Positions 55,120 through 64,000 of a DNA stretch of 64,000 nt are shown piece by piece. Made by a program: the position numbers and the translations under genes. The notes below the pieces were generated by a model, which ran no database searches, was not told where the DNA came from, and saw only the letters and a program-made list of their open reading frames with translations. The DNA is taken from assembly GCF_900890705.1 (NCBI RefSeq), contig NZ_CAAHFH010000002.1:2241458-2305457 (forward strand), written 5' to 3'. Positions within the stretch are counted from its first letter, which is position 1. Every line of letters begins with the position of its first letter. The stretch comes from Pontiella sulfatireligans (GTDB taxonomy: Bacteria > Verrucomicrobiota > Kiritimatiellia > Kiritimatiellales > Pontiellaceae).

Positions 55120-56649
55120 ATGAAGCAATATAACTATTGGATGGCGCTCGGGTTGAGCGCATCGGTTTCGTTTGCGGCTTTCGGGCAGCATGTCCCGGGG
55201 CAGGCCGAAGATGGAAGCGCGGCGTCGTACACCGATATCGTTACCGGCGCAAAAATCGAGCCGCGCATCGAAGAGCGCAACGGCAAGCGGTTTTATTATT
55301 GGCCGATGTGGAACGAGTGGAAAAACGGCAAGTTGCATGTGGAAACGCCGCGAACGACGCATCCGGATGCGCAGTGGTGGCCGGAAGCGGGGCTTGGGCT
55401 GTTTCTTTGCTGGGGCATGCCGAGCGTTTTTGAGCCTAGTGGAGAGGGGTGGGCGGGCCGCTGGACGCAGGGGCGGGCGGATAAAGAGGATTTCTACCCG
55501 CAGACCGAGCTTTGGGCTTCTACAGATGGCTGGAATCCGACCGACTATGATCCGGAAAAATGGATGTCCGCGGCCGCGCGTGCGGGCTTTAAATATTCCG
55601 TCATGACGATGAAGCACCACGGCGGTTTTGCCATGTGGGATTCTGATTATGCGTTGATTGGCGTGCGCCAGACCATGGGCGGGCGCGACCTGGTGGAGCC
55701 GTGGGTGAAGGCTTGCCGGGATAACGAGATCAAGGTCGGACTCTACTATTCCGGGATGGACTGGTATTTCGAGCGCGACTATATGAATTTCAGCATGGCA
55801 CCTGGCACCCTGATGAACTACAAGGGCGAGTTTGTGAAAAGCCTGCCGAAGCGTCCGCCCAGCTTCACGAAAGCCTACGAGGAATTCAATGAATCCCAGG
55901 TCAAAGAGCTAATTGAAAAGTTTAGTCCGGACATCTGGTGGGGCGACGGCGGCCACGGTGCGCCGGTCGAAAAAATCCGCAAATGGCGCCCGGGCATTGT
56001 CTGCAACAACCGCGGTTTTTCCAGTGGCGACCATGCCACGGCGGAAGGCTTTGCCATGGCCCAGCCGCAATATATCCGCAAACCGGTGCTCGAAAACGGC
56101 TGGTGGTGGGAGGTCAACAGCATCATCCAGAAAGGGTCGTGGCATTATGACAAACATAAGGGCGAGGAGGTCTATCCCGCCGACACCGTGCTGATGGAGT
56201 TGGCGAAAGCGCGCTGCATGGGCGGCAACCTGCTGGCCAATATCGGCCCGCGCCCGGACGGCCGTATGCAGGACGATGCCTACCGCCTTTTCGGCGAAAT
56301 GGCCGAATGGATGGAAACCAACAGCAACTCCGTCTTTGGCATTAACGGCGGCGGCCCGTGGCCAGCGCTGTGCAATGTGCCGATCACCTGCCGTGACAAT
56401 GTCTGGTTCTTCCATGCCGACAAAAAACAAGCGACCGCGCAGAGCCCGATCGTCTTCTCCGGCGCCGGCAAGCCGGTTGCGGTAACGTTGATGCGCACCG
56501 GCGATCCGCTGCCTTATGAGTTTGACGGCACTGTCCTTAAGATCACTATCCCGGAAAAGCTCAAGGCGGGTAACGTAACGGATGTGGTCATCGTAGAGTT
56601 TGGAGACAACTTCAACTACGAGCCGTATATGTTTACCCATTGGAAGTGA
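55120..56649 (+). CDS. GH29-like protein with altered active-site motifs
   Basis: 509 residues; signal MKQYNYWMALGLSASVSFAAFG; AGGAGAAG upstream. It aligns throughout with the product of the 62460 gene ('HPDAQWWPEAGLG', 'YDPEKWM', 'YYSGMDWYF', 'DIWWGDGGHGAP'). The nucleophile Asp276 is kept, but HWG becomes CWG (Cys97 for His) and KHHDGF becomes KHHGGF (Gly168 for Asp). Both positions contact the sugar in GH29 enzymes, so it may bind without cleaving, be slow, or have shifted specificity. Its C-terminal beta domain is complete. Same run as the GH16 genes. Confidence 0.88.
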   Translation: MKQYNYWMALGLSASVSFAAFGQHVPGQAEDGSAASYTDIVTGAKIEPRIEERNGKRFYYWPMWNEWKNGKLHVETPRTTHPDAQWWPEAGLGLFLCWGMPSVFEPSGEGWAGRWTQGRADKEDFYPQTELWASTDGWNPTDYDPEKWMSAAARAGFKYSVMTMKHHGGFAMWDSDYALIGVRQTMGGRDLVEPWVKACRDNEIKVGLYYSGMDWYFERDYMNFSMAPGTLMNYKGEFVKSLPKRPPSFTKAYEEFNESQVKELIEKFSPDIWWGDGGHGAPVEKIRKWRPGIVCNNRGFSSGDHATAEGFAMAQPQYIRKPVLENGWWWEVNSIIQKGSWHYDKHKGEEVYPADTVLMELAKARCMGGNLLANIGPRPDGRMQDDAYRLFGEMAEWMETNSNSVFGINGGGPWPALCNVPITCRDNVWFFHADKKQATAQSPIVFSGAGKPVAVTLMRTGDPLPYEFDGTVLKITIPEKLKAGNVTDVVIVEFGDNFNYEPYMFTHWK

Positions 56650-56661
56650 CCGTTCGTAGTC

Positions 56662-56675
56662 CCGCCTTAAGGCGG
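56662..56675. other. Perfect palindrome CCGCCTTAAGGCGG
   Basis: A 14-bp palindrome 13 bp after the GH29 stop and 24 bp before the beta-helix start, with no T-run. It could be a small mRNA processing hairpin or regulatory site within the operon. Confidence 0.35.
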
Positions 56676-56698
56676 CCTTCCTTCATGGAGTTTTTTAT

Positions 56699-59551
56699 AT
56701 GTTCCGGTTCTCTTTATTTATCGTGTCCGCCGCAACCTGGGTTTTGGTTGCATCAACCAGCTTGGCAGTGAGCTACTACATCGATGCCGACGGCGGCAGT
56801 GACAGTAACTCGGGAACGTCACCTGCACAGGCGTGGGCTTCTCTCAGCCATGCCGGCAGCCAGAGCTATATGCCAGGAGATCGCATTTTATTGCAGCGCG
56901 GCGATACGTATACAGGCAAGTTGGAGCTGATAGAAGTCAGCGGCGCAGGATCCAATCCAGTTCAGATTGCAACCTATGGAGCCGGTTCCAAGCCCGTGAT
57001 TGATGCGGCCGGTTATCTGGCCTGTGTACGTCTGCAAGGCTGCAGCTATATCGATGTGATGGATCTGGAACTTACGGCCGACGGAGGCGCAACCGTAGAC
57101 GGCTCCGACTCGAAGAAGCGTTACGGCCTGTTGGCCGATACGGGCTCGGGCCAGCAGACTGACAGCATCACGGCAAGCAATCTTACTATTCACACGATCT
57201 ACCCGGAAACCGACAGCGCCAGTGAAGGACACAATCCGACCACCTACCTTGGAACGGGGATACGCGTAGCTGGAAGAAGCGACTCTATTGCTGCAAACAT
57301 CAGGATCGAAGAGTGCGACATACGCAACGTCGGCTACAAGGCTATGGATATCAACTGGCTTGACGAGGTGCAGATCATCAACAACTACATGGAGGATATT
57401 GGCGGGCCGGCCATCGTGCCGCTGAGAACAACGGATCTGCTGGTCCGCGGCAATACGGTCGATGGATCCGGCCAGTATAGCGATCCGCGCATGCATGGCC
57501 GCGGCAGCGGTATCTGGCCCTGGACCAGCGAGCGGGTACTCATTGAGAAAAACAGATTTATGCATGCTCGTGGCCGGTACGATTCCTGTGGGATACATAT
57601 CGACTTCAACTGTCGCGACGTTGTGGTGCAGTACAACCTGAGTGTCGATAACGAGGGGGGCTTTGTCGAAATTCTGGGCAACAACTACAACAACTCCTAT
57701 CGCTACAATATCAGCATCAACGATGGGGCCCGCAGGGCGGGTACGAACGAAAATGGATTGGGAGTCGGTGATGGCCATGTTCTTCTGTTCAGCGGACATA
57801 ACGGAACGACCAACCGCGCCGGTCCGTATGACAGCTATATCTACAACAACACCATCTACGTTGCAGCAGATCAGCCGTGTTCCTTCTCGATCGAGGAATC
57901 CGCGGATGGGATCATGGTTGCCAATAATCTGTTTTACATTGACGGTCACGCGGAAGACGGCACTTCTCCTTGGCTGGCGGATTATCCGGCCGGGATAGAA
58001 AATGGGGTTATCTGGACCAACAACCTGTACCAACGGGGCGGCATATTTCCGGATTGGATCTTTACTGAAGGAGATCCGATCTATGGCAATCCGAATCTGC
58101 CGAATCCCGGCGGGTTCACGGCAGAAGATTATATTCCTTTGCCCGGCGCCTTTGTGGAAGGGCGGGGCATTGCGATCCCGATGATTCCCGGTGATGCCAT
58201 CGGCATGGCTATCGGTTTGGCGGTCAGCAATGACTATTTCGGAAACCCCATTCAGGGGTTGCCGGATGTCGGGGCGGTGGAAGTCGGGGGCGGCGTGTCG
58301 ACCATATTGGGTTCAGCTTTTCAAGGATTTCCAATCTCCGGAAGCAACGGAGCGGCTGCAATGGCGGCTGTGTCGGGGCCAGCCGGAGCTGAATACTTTT
58401 TTGAGGAAACGACCGGGAATTATGGAGGCGACGACTCCGGTTGGCAGTCGGATACGTATTATACGGACAGTGGGTTGCTTCCGAACACGCCCTATACCTA
58501 CACCATTACGTTTCGGGATGCATCCGACGTTGTAGGCGCATCCAGTGTTGTTGAGCTGGTAACTCCTCCGTCTACGCCGCCTTTCCCGGATTATGTAATC
58601 CTGAACGAAGATTTTTCCACCAGACCGAATCCTGCAAATGCGGTCGCACCCTTTCCGCTCAATACATGGTATCTTGACACCAACGCAACTTGGAGTGCTG
58701 AAAGTCAGGATGCATCGGTGACAGATCAGCCCGACGAGAAAATACAGCTTGGCTTTGGTTATGATGAAGTGCAGCTGCAATACAACAGTTCTCAAACCTG
58801 GGATCCGGCTCGCGATTATGAATTCTCGGGCGATTGGAAAGTCGAGACGATTTTTTCCAATAACTATGGAGTGATCGTCGGCGTAGCTGAACTTGATCCT
58901 TCAACCGGCGCTCTGCTGCTCCCCATCATTAAAGAGATAACCGTAGGCGAACTGGTTTCGCCCATCGCTGGGCAGACGGGTTCTTTCACACTGTCGATAT
59001 CTTCGAACGAGCTGCAGGCGGCGGGGGTAAGCACCAACAGCCTGATAGGCGTATACCTCCATCGAGACGATGACGGAACATTGAATTCTCAGAGTGGAGC
59101 GAAGAGCGATATGTACAGCATAGACAATCTGTACATGCGCTTCTTTGGTGATGATATCGACACGGATTTCGACGGGATTCCGGATGTCGCTGAAACCGCG
59201 GTCGGACTGGATCCGGATAATGCTGCCGATGGAACAGGCGATTTGGATCTGGACGGTATGTTGAATGACCAGGAATATCTGATCGGAACCGATATGGATG
59301 GCACCAACGCGGTCTTTACCATCAGCGCTGGTGTGAGCACCAATGTGCCCGAGGTGATTGTTTCGGAACCGTGGATTATATCGAACCGTGTGTACATCCT
59401 TGAGCAAAAGCCGGTGCTGACCACTTCCGATGTCTGGAAGCCTGTCGATGCGGCAAGTGGAACGTTGGAGGCCGGGAAAGGCGACTACGCTTTCACGCAA
59501 ATGAATTCCGAAACGCAGTCGTTCTATCGAGTGCGGGTTGAGTGGGAGTAG
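56699..59551 (+). CDS. Exported right-handed beta-helix protein, possible polysaccharide lyase
   Basis: 950 residues; ATG 56699 with GGAG 8 bp upstream; signal to about 23. YYIDADGGSDSNSGTSPAQAWASLSHA is the standard opening of chondroitinase-B/PL6-like and DUF1565-type beta-helix proteins, and helix turns ('IVPLRTTDLLVRGNTVDGSG', 'IIINNYMEDIGG') continue to about 530. Then come a fibronectin-like region (about 540-630), a beta-sandwich (about 640-815), a DTDFDGIPDVAET/DLDLDGMLNDQEY calcium-binding-like repeat (about 820-860) and a terminal beta domain. A lyase or glycosidase on the target glycan is plausible; catalytic residues are not identifiable. Confidence 0.82.
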   Translation: MFRFSLFIVSAATWVLVASTSLAVSYYIDADGGSDSNSGTSPAQAWASLSHAGSQSYMPGDRILLQRGDTYTGKLELIEVSGAGSNPVQIATYGAGSKPVIDAAGYLACVRLQGCSYIDVMDLELTADGGATVDGSDSKKRYGLLADTGSGQQTDSITASNLTIHTIYPETDSASEGHNPTTYLGTGIRVAGRSDSIAANIRIEECDIRNVGYKAMDINWLDEVQIINNYMEDIGGPAIVPLRTTDLLVRGNTVDGSGQYSDPRMHGRGSGIWPWTSERVLIEKNRFMHARGRYDSCGIHIDFNCRDVVVQYNLSVDNEGGFVEILGNNYNNSYRYNISINDGARRAGTNENGLGVGDGHVLLFSGHNGTTNRAGPYDSYIYNNTIYVAADQPCSFSIEESADGIMVANNLFYIDGHAEDGTSPWLADYPAGIENGVIWTNNLYQRGGIFPDWIFTEGDPIYGNPNLPNPGGFTAEDYIPLPGAFVEGRGIAIPMIPGDAIGMAIGLAVSNDYFGNPIQGLPDVGAVEVGGGVSTILGSAFQGFPISGSNGAAAMAAVSGPAGAEYFFEETTGNYGGDDSGWQSDTYYTDSGLLPNTPYTYTITFRDASDVVGASSVVELVTPPSTPPFPDYVILNEDFSTRPNPANAVAPFPLNTWYLDTNATWSAESQDASVTDQPDEKIQLGFGYDEVQLQYNSSQTWDPARDYEFSGDWKVETIFSNNYGVIVGVAELDPSTGALLLPIIKEITVGELVSPIAGQTGSFTLSISSNELQAAGVSTNSLIGVYLHRDDDGTLNSQSGAKSDMYSIDNLYMRFFGDDIDTDFDGIPDVAETAVGLDPDNAADGTGDLDLDGMLNDQEYLIGTDMDGTNAVFTISAGVSTNVPEVIVSEPWIISNRVYILEQKPVLTTSDVWKPVDAASGTLEAGKGDYAFTQMNSETQSFYRVRVEWE

Positions 59552-59579
59552 GCATAAATTTTTTATTAGGAGGAGCATG

Positions 59580-61178
59580 ATGAAGTTGTTGCTTGGATTA
59601 GTATTGATGATGTTTGTGGCCGGTCAGGCAGCGGCCATTCAGACCTTGGAGCATTCAATGAAAACAAAACGGGCGAATCAGTGGGAAGTGGTGGATATCC
59701 ATTTCCCGGTTTCTACGCTGACGGCTCAGCCGGAAGACGCAGTGCTGACGGCCGAGCTGAAAAAAGGCGGCGAGGTTTTGAACGTGCACGGGTTTTATGA
59801 CGGCGGAAAAACCTACACGCTGCGCTTCACCGCTTCGGCGGAGGGGGATTGGACTTATCAGCTTTCTTCTTCGATCAAGGAGCTCGATGGGCTTTCGGGA
59901 AAGTTGACGGTTGATGCACCGAAAGAGGGACGCAAGGGCGGGATTAAAATTGATCCGAAACAGCCTCGCAACTTTGTTTACGAGAACGGGGAGTCCTACT
60001 ATCCGATCTGCTTCGAAGTCGACTGGCTCTTTGCGCTGGATGCGGAGAATCTGGATGATATTCCAGTGACGCGCACCTTTGTCAATACCGTGGCCGAGAA
60101 CGGATACAACCAGGTGATCATGAATGCCTTTGCCTATGATGTGACCTGGAAAAAGGATGATAAACTTAAGCCGGAGCATGAATATGGGCATCCCTCGGTT
60201 TTCCCGTTCTTCGGCAGCAACGAAGTGCCGGACCACTCAAAGCTGAACATTGAATATTTCAAGCGGCTGGACCGGGTGGTCGAATATCTGAACGACAAAG
60301 GCATCGCTTCGCACCTGATGATTTATGTCTGGAACAAAGAAGTGAACTGGCCCGAAGCGGATTCGGCCGAAGACAACCGCTATTTTGATTATGTGGTGAA
60401 GCGCTATCAGGCATTCCCGAATATGGTCTGGGATATTTCGAAAGAGGCGCTGGGCTACGGGCACAGCGATGTCGGCTACATTACCCGACGCATCGAACGG
60501 CTTCGGAAACTGGATACGCATCAGCGGCTGGTTACGGTGCATGACTATGGCTATTGCGGCCGTTTTCCTGAAAAGCTCGATTTTATTTCTGTTCAGCTAT
60601 GGGGCTCAGAGCTGCACAGCATCATGACCAAAGTGCGGGCAGATTTTCCGGGCAAGCCGATCCTGAATATTGAGCACGGCGGTTATGAACGCTCGCCGTA
60701 TGTCGTGTTTAACGGTGCGTACACCCGCCCGGACGTCTGTCTGGAACGGGCGTATCAATGTGTGTTTGCTGGAACCTATCCTTCGCATTACTGGCAGGGC
60801 GCGGCGTGGAACGTGATTATTCCAGACCTTGGAAAACTGCCGGAAGAGCAGCGTCCGAAGCTGGAGTATTACCGGCATATGAGCGAGCTGGTTAAACGCT
60901 ATGATCTGGGCAGCCTGAAAGCCGGCGACAAAAAAAGCAACAGCGGATTCGCCCTGCATGACGGCAAGGACCGCATCGTTTATTATGTGCCCAAGGAAAA
61001 TGATTTTCTCGGCCTCAAGCCCGGCGTGTTGGAAGGCGATTTTGTGACGGCCACATGGTTTGATCCGTTTACCGGGGTGTATGAAAAACCCATTCGGAAA
61101 AAACTCACCAAATGGCTCAGTTTCAACAAACCCGAGGGCGAAGGATTTAGGATATTAATATTGGAGGTGGTGCAATGA
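59580..61178 (+). CDS. Exported DUF5060/DUF4038-type TIM-barrel glycosidase
   Basis: 532 residues from ATG 59580 (GGAGG 6 bp upstream; 59577 is possible). Signal to about 19. Residues about 20-110 match DUF5060 ('QWEVVDIHFP...GFYDGGKTYTLRFTASAEGDWTYQL'), which often precedes GH140-like barrels. Residues about 125-450 form the barrel ('GESYYPICFEVDWLFALD', 'NGYNQVIMNAFAYD'), with probable acid/base Glu289 (ISKEA) and nucleophile Glu365 (NIEHGG) on the expected strands. A short C-terminal beta domain follows. Sugar specificity is unknown; exo-action on an algal oligosaccharide fits the context. It overlaps the GH117-like gene by 4 bp (ATGA). Confidence 0.8.
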   Translation: MKLLLGLVLMMFVAGQAAAIQTLEHSMKTKRANQWEVVDIHFPVSTLTAQPEDAVLTAELKKGGEVLNVHGFYDGGKTYTLRFTASAEGDWTYQLSSSIKELDGLSGKLTVDAPKEGRKGGIKIDPKQPRNFVYENGESYYPICFEVDWLFALDAENLDDIPVTRTFVNTVAENGYNQVIMNAFAYDVTWKKDDKLKPEHEYGHPSVFPFFGSNEVPDHSKLNIEYFKRLDRVVEYLNDKGIASHLMIYVWNKEVNWPEADSAEDNRYFDYVVKRYQAFPNMVWDISKEALGYGHSDVGYITRRIERLRKLDTHQRLVTVHDYGYCGRFPEKLDFISVQLWGSELHSIMTKVRADFPGKPILNIEHGGYERSPYVVFNGAYTRPDVCLERAYQCVFAGTYPSHYWQGAAWNVIIPDLGKLPEEQRPKLEYYRHMSELVKRYDLGSLKAGDKKSNSGFALHDGKDRIVYYVPKENDFLGLKPGVLEGDFVTATWFDPFTGVYEKPIRKKLTKWLSFNKPEGEGFRILILEVVQ

Positions 61179-62437
61179 AGATGGCTTGGATTGTTAACGG
61201 CGCATTTGTTGCATTCATCGTCGGATGTTCAACACCGACACAGCGGCAGCCGAATTTTCCATTTGTGTTGCCGGAAGAAAAGCCCGACATGGAGCTGAGC
61301 GCGGCGATGGAGCGGCTCTATACAAATTATGAAGCGCCTCGGCCGGAGCACAATGAACTGTTTACGCAGTTTAAGTATACGAAACTGGAGGGCTTTGATT
61401 ACAACGGAGGTGACGGCACAGTGACTCGCCGCGATCCATCCAAAGTAATCTTTGCCAACGGGAAATATTATGTGTGGTACACGTATCGGAATACGCCGAG
61501 CAAGCCGATGGGTGCGGCTAAGTGCACCGACACTATCCCGTCGGCGGACTGGGATCTGTGCGACATCTATTATGCCACCAGTGATGACGGTTTTACTTGG
61601 GAAGAGCAGGGCGTCGCGGTGCCGCGCCCTCCGAAGCCGGCAGTCGGTTGGCGATCCGTGGCCACAACCGATATTTTGGTTTGGGAAGGGAAGTATTATC
61701 TCTATTATCAGGCCTTTCTCGAAGCCAGTGGAAAACGAGGGGACTATTGCCCTGTTGCCGTTTCCTATGCGGACTCACCGGACGGACCTTGGTCGCCGCA
61801 TAAGGACGTGGTGATTCCAAACGGCCCGGAAGGTTCATGGGATCAATACACGATCCACGATCCCTATCCACTGGTGTATAACGGTAAAATCTATCTCTAC
61901 TACAAAGCCGATTCCGACGGAGATCCCAACAAGGTCCGCATGCAGGGACTGGCCATTGCCGACGATCCGCTGGGGCCGTTTAAAAAGCATCCGTTGAATC
62001 CGGTTATCAATTCCGGTCATGAAACCACGCTTTTTCCGTTCCGCGATGGAATTGCGGCGATTGTTATTCACGACGGCACCGAGCATTCGACCATTCAGTT
62101 CGCAGAAGACGGCGTGAACTTTGAGATCGCATCGGTCGTCAACATGACCCCCCGTGCCGGCGGGCCGTTTATCCCGGATGCGTTCGTCGATGGTAAAAAC
62201 CGTCGTGGCATCACTTGGGGCATTTCTCATTTCACGGCGGTGAACGGCTGGAAAAACAACCATTCAAACCTGACTCGCTTCGATTGTGATCTTAGCCTGG
62301 ATGTCCACGATCCGCATCTGAAAAAGACTGGGTTGTATCTCAAACCTGAGGTCTATTATTCGCAAGGACTCAGGGGAGATACGAAAAAACGGATTGAAGA
62401 AGAGAACCGGCGGTTCAAAGAATCACAAACACAGTAG
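61175..62437 (+). CDS. GH117-like 3,6-anhydro-alpha-L-galactosidase, lipoprotein
   Basis: 420 residues; lipobox IVGC (Cys18), so probably membrane-anchored. Five-bladed-propeller features of GH117 are clear: RRDPSKVI (Asp87) followed by NGKYYVWYTYR, WDLCDIYYATSDDGFTWEEQG, TIHDPYPL (Asp229) and NSGHETTLFPF (His282, Glu283). Characterised GH117 enzymes remove 3,6-anhydro-L-galactose from the non-reducing end of neoagaro-oligosaccharides. Some relatives act on other sugars, so the reaction is likely but not certain. Along with two GH16 genes it points to agar/porphyran as the substrate. Start by ATGA overlap with the previous gene behind GGAGGTGG. Confidence 0.86.
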   Translation: MKMAWIVNGAFVAFIVGCSTPTQRQPNFPFVLPEEKPDMELSAAMERLYTNYEAPRPEHNELFTQFKYTKLEGFDYNGGDGTVTRRDPSKVIFANGKYYVWYTYRNTPSKPMGAAKCTDTIPSADWDLCDIYYATSDDGFTWEEQGVAVPRPPKPAVGWRSVATTDILVWEGKYYLYYQAFLEASGKRGDYCPVAVSYADSPDGPWSPHKDVVIPNGPEGSWDQYTIHDPYPLVYNGKIYLYYKADSDGDPNKVRMQGLAIADDPLGPFKKHPLNPVINSGHETTLFPFRDGIAAIVIHDGTEHSTIQFAEDGVNFEIASVVNMTPRAGGPFIPDAFVDGKNRRGITWGISHFTAVNGWKNNHSNLTRFDCDLSLDVHDPHLKKTGLYLKPEVYYSQGLRGDTKKRIEEENRRFKESQTQ

Positions 62438-62459
62438 TTTTTTAAACTTGGTGAACAAC

Positions 62460-63983
62460 ATGACGTGGAAGCAATTGGCCATTTTGGTGAGCATGGGGGC
62501 ATGGTGCGTGGCTTCGGTGGCCGCAAAGCCGTCGGAGCAGCAGAACGTGGATGGAAGCGCGGCGGCATATTCAGATAAAAACACTGGCGAGCTGGCGCCG
62601 AAGATTGTCGAAGAAAACGGCCATACCTATTATTACTGGCCGGGCTGGAACCAATCCAAAAACCAGAAGCTGCAGGTGCGTCGCGAGCGGACGCAGCATC
62701 CGGATGCACAGTGGTGGCCGGAAGCCGGGTTGGGTATTTTTATGCATTGGGGCATTGTCAGTGAATTCGACAAAACCGGCGAAGCCTGGGCGGGTCGCTG
62801 GACGCAGGCTCGCGAGGATAGGGGCGAGTTTCATCCGCAGCAGGAAATCTGGGATGCGGCCAACACCTTCAACCCGACGAAGTATGATCCGGAAAAATGG
62901 ATGGCGGGCGCGAAGAGAGCAGGTTTTAAATATGCGGTTCTGACGACCAAGCATCACGACGGTTATGCGCTGTGGGATTCCGACTATGCGCTGATGGGCG
63001 TGCGTCAGTATCTGGATGGGTGGGATCTTGTAGATCCGTTTGTAAAAGCCTGCCGTAATAACGGCCTGAAGGTCGGGTTCTACTATTCCGGGATGGATTG
63101 GTACTTCATCCGCGACTACATGAATTTTAGTTTCGATCCGAACAAGCTGATGAACTACAAGGGCGAGTGGGTGAAGTCGCTGCCGAAAGAGCCGCAGCAC
63201 ATGTGGGCGGCCTATTGCGACTATAATGAAAACCAGGTGAAAGAGCTGATTGCCAAATTTGATCCCGACATCTGGTGGGGCGACGGCGGCCACGGCGCGT
63301 CGGTTGAACTGATCCGCCAGCTGCGTCCCGGCATTGTTTGCAACAACCGCGATTCGGCCAGCGGAGACCACGCAACGGCGGAAGGCTTCGGCATGTCTGA
63401 TCCGAAATACATTAAACCGATTCTTGAGAACGGCTGGTGGTGGGAAGTAAACTCCATCATTCAGAAGGGGTCTTGGCACTACGATCAGCGCATGGGCGAA
63501 GAGATTTATCCCTCCGATGAAGTACTGCGCAAATTTGCCGAAGCCCGCTGCATGGGCGGCAACCTTCTGGCCAACATCGGACCTCGTCCGGACGGTACCT
63601 ATCAGGATCAGGTCTGGCGCCTGTTCGATGATATGGAAGAATGGATGAAAACCAACGAAGAGTCTGTATTCGGCATCAACGGTGGCGGGCCGTGGCCGGA
63701 ACTCTGCAATGTGCCGATCACCTGCAAAGACCGCGTTTGGTATTTCCATGCCCGCAAAGAGGAAGCCACGGATAAAGACCCGGTTGTATTGAACGAGTGT
63801 GCGGTGAAACCGAAGTCCGTTACGCTGCTTCGTACCGGCGACAAGCTTCCGTTCACGTATGAAAACGAAACACTGAGCTTCTCCATCCCAGAGCAACTGA
63901 AAGCCGGCAGCATTACGGATGTGGTAAAGGTGACGTTTGGAAAGAATTTTGATCCAGAGCCTTTCCTGTTCAAGCATTGGTAG
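62460..63983 (+). CDS. GH29 alpha-L-fucosidase/alpha-L-galactosidase family enzyme
   Basis: 507 residues from ATG 62460 (GGTGA upstream); the open frame back to 62394 overlaps the GH117-like gene and lacks a signal. Signal MTWKQLAILVSMGAWCVASVAA. GIFMHWG (His96), TKHHDGYALW (164-171) and DIWWGDGG (nucleophile Asp275) are the full GH29 set. 'NIGPRPDG' and the C-terminal beta domain follow. Its paralogue at 55120 has lost two of these residues. Within a GH16/GH117 setting it may release alpha-L-galactose from porphyran-like oligosaccharides as well as, or instead of, L-fucose. The last 17 bases of the window hold nothing. Confidence 0.93.
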   Translation: MTWKQLAILVSMGAWCVASVAAKPSEQQNVDGSAAAYSDKNTGELAPKIVEENGHTYYYWPGWNQSKNQKLQVRRERTQHPDAQWWPEAGLGIFMHWGIVSEFDKTGEAWAGRWTQAREDRGEFHPQQEIWDAANTFNPTKYDPEKWMAGAKRAGFKYAVLTTKHHDGYALWDSDYALMGVRQYLDGWDLVDPFVKACRNNGLKVGFYYSGMDWYFIRDYMNFSFDPNKLMNYKGEWVKSLPKEPQHMWAAYCDYNENQVKELIAKFDPDIWWGDGGHGASVELIRQLRPGIVCNNRDSASGDHATAEGFGMSDPKYIKPILENGWWWEVNSIIQKGSWHYDQRMGEEIYPSDEVLRKFAEARCMGGNLLANIGPRPDGTYQDQVWRLFDDMEEWMKTNEESVFGINGGGPWPELCNVPITCKDRVWYFHARKEEATDKDPVVLNECAVKPKSVTLLRTGDKLPFTYENETLSFSIPEQLKAGSITDVVKVTFGKNFDPEPFLFKHW

Positions 63984-64000
63984 GTTGCAAGGAAACCGAA

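Overview
This 64 kb window reads as a dense, almost entirely co-oriented (+ strand) locus for degrading a sulfated polysaccharide, from a marine, non-Bacteroidota bacterium. The most likely source is a member of Kiritimatiellota (Pontiella-like) in the PVC superphylum. The reasons are: three exported proteins with a PEP-CTERM type tail (two end in nearly the same PEPATLGLIA...FIRRRFMM string), Tat-exported Gfo/Idh/MocA proteins with an 'RRTGLFAG' signal, many secreted S1-family sulfatases, large exported proteins ending in a DxDGDGLxNxxEY calcium-binding-like repeat, and no SusC/SusD pair. The taxonomic call is inference from style, not from a marker gene.

Layout. 1-3.8 kb: the end of a large repeat-built exported protein and a PEP-CTERM protein, each closed by UUCG-type hairpins. 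3.9-10.9 kb: three sulfatases and a lipoprotein alpha/beta hydrolase. 11.0-13.7 kb: an oxidoreductase overlapping a sulfatase. 14.3-24.6 kb: sulfatase, a four-domain exported flavoprotein, sulfatase, sialate-O-acetylesterase-like esterase, oxidoreductase and a beta-helix protein. 24.8-30.1 kb: sulfatase, divergent GH29, GH2. 30.17-30.89 kb: a group II intron without a reverse-transcriptase gene. 30.9-32.8 kb: sulfatase. 32.9-42.5 kb: two giant modular exported proteins sharing a duplicated domain, and a PEP-CTERM protein. 42.8-43.6 kb: the only minus-strand gene, another PEP-CTERM protein. 44.0-48.6 kb: an atypical sulfatase, an unclassified TIM-barrel hydrolase candidate and a HigBA-like toxin-antitoxin pair. 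48.8-64.0 kb: a ten-gene run of three sulfatases, two GH16, two GH29, a beta-helix protein, a DUF5060-type hydrolase and a GH117-like enzyme.

How it fits together. Twelve sulfatases, all retaining CxP(S/T)R, would strip sulfate esters. The two GH16 enzymes would cut the backbone, the esterase would remove acyl groups, and GH2, GH29 and GH117 would trim oligosaccharides. GH16 + GH117 + GH29 + GH2 + sulfatases is the toolkit expected for a red-algal galactan (agar/porphyran type), where GH117 removes 3,6-anhydro-L-galactose and GH29 can act on alpha-L-galactose or alpha-L-fucose. The substrate is inferred. Almost every product carries a signal peptide, lipobox or Tat signal, so processing is extracytoplasmic. 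No transporter, transcription factor, sugar kinase or formylglycine-generating enzyme lies in the window.

The most notable signals are the ORF-less group II intron, a shared 26-bp dyad upstream of four consecutive transcription units, a cloverleaf-like repeat that forms the start of a GH16 signal peptide, a sulfatase clade with GKTQM in place of GKWH, and a GH29 paralogue lacking two signature active-site residues.
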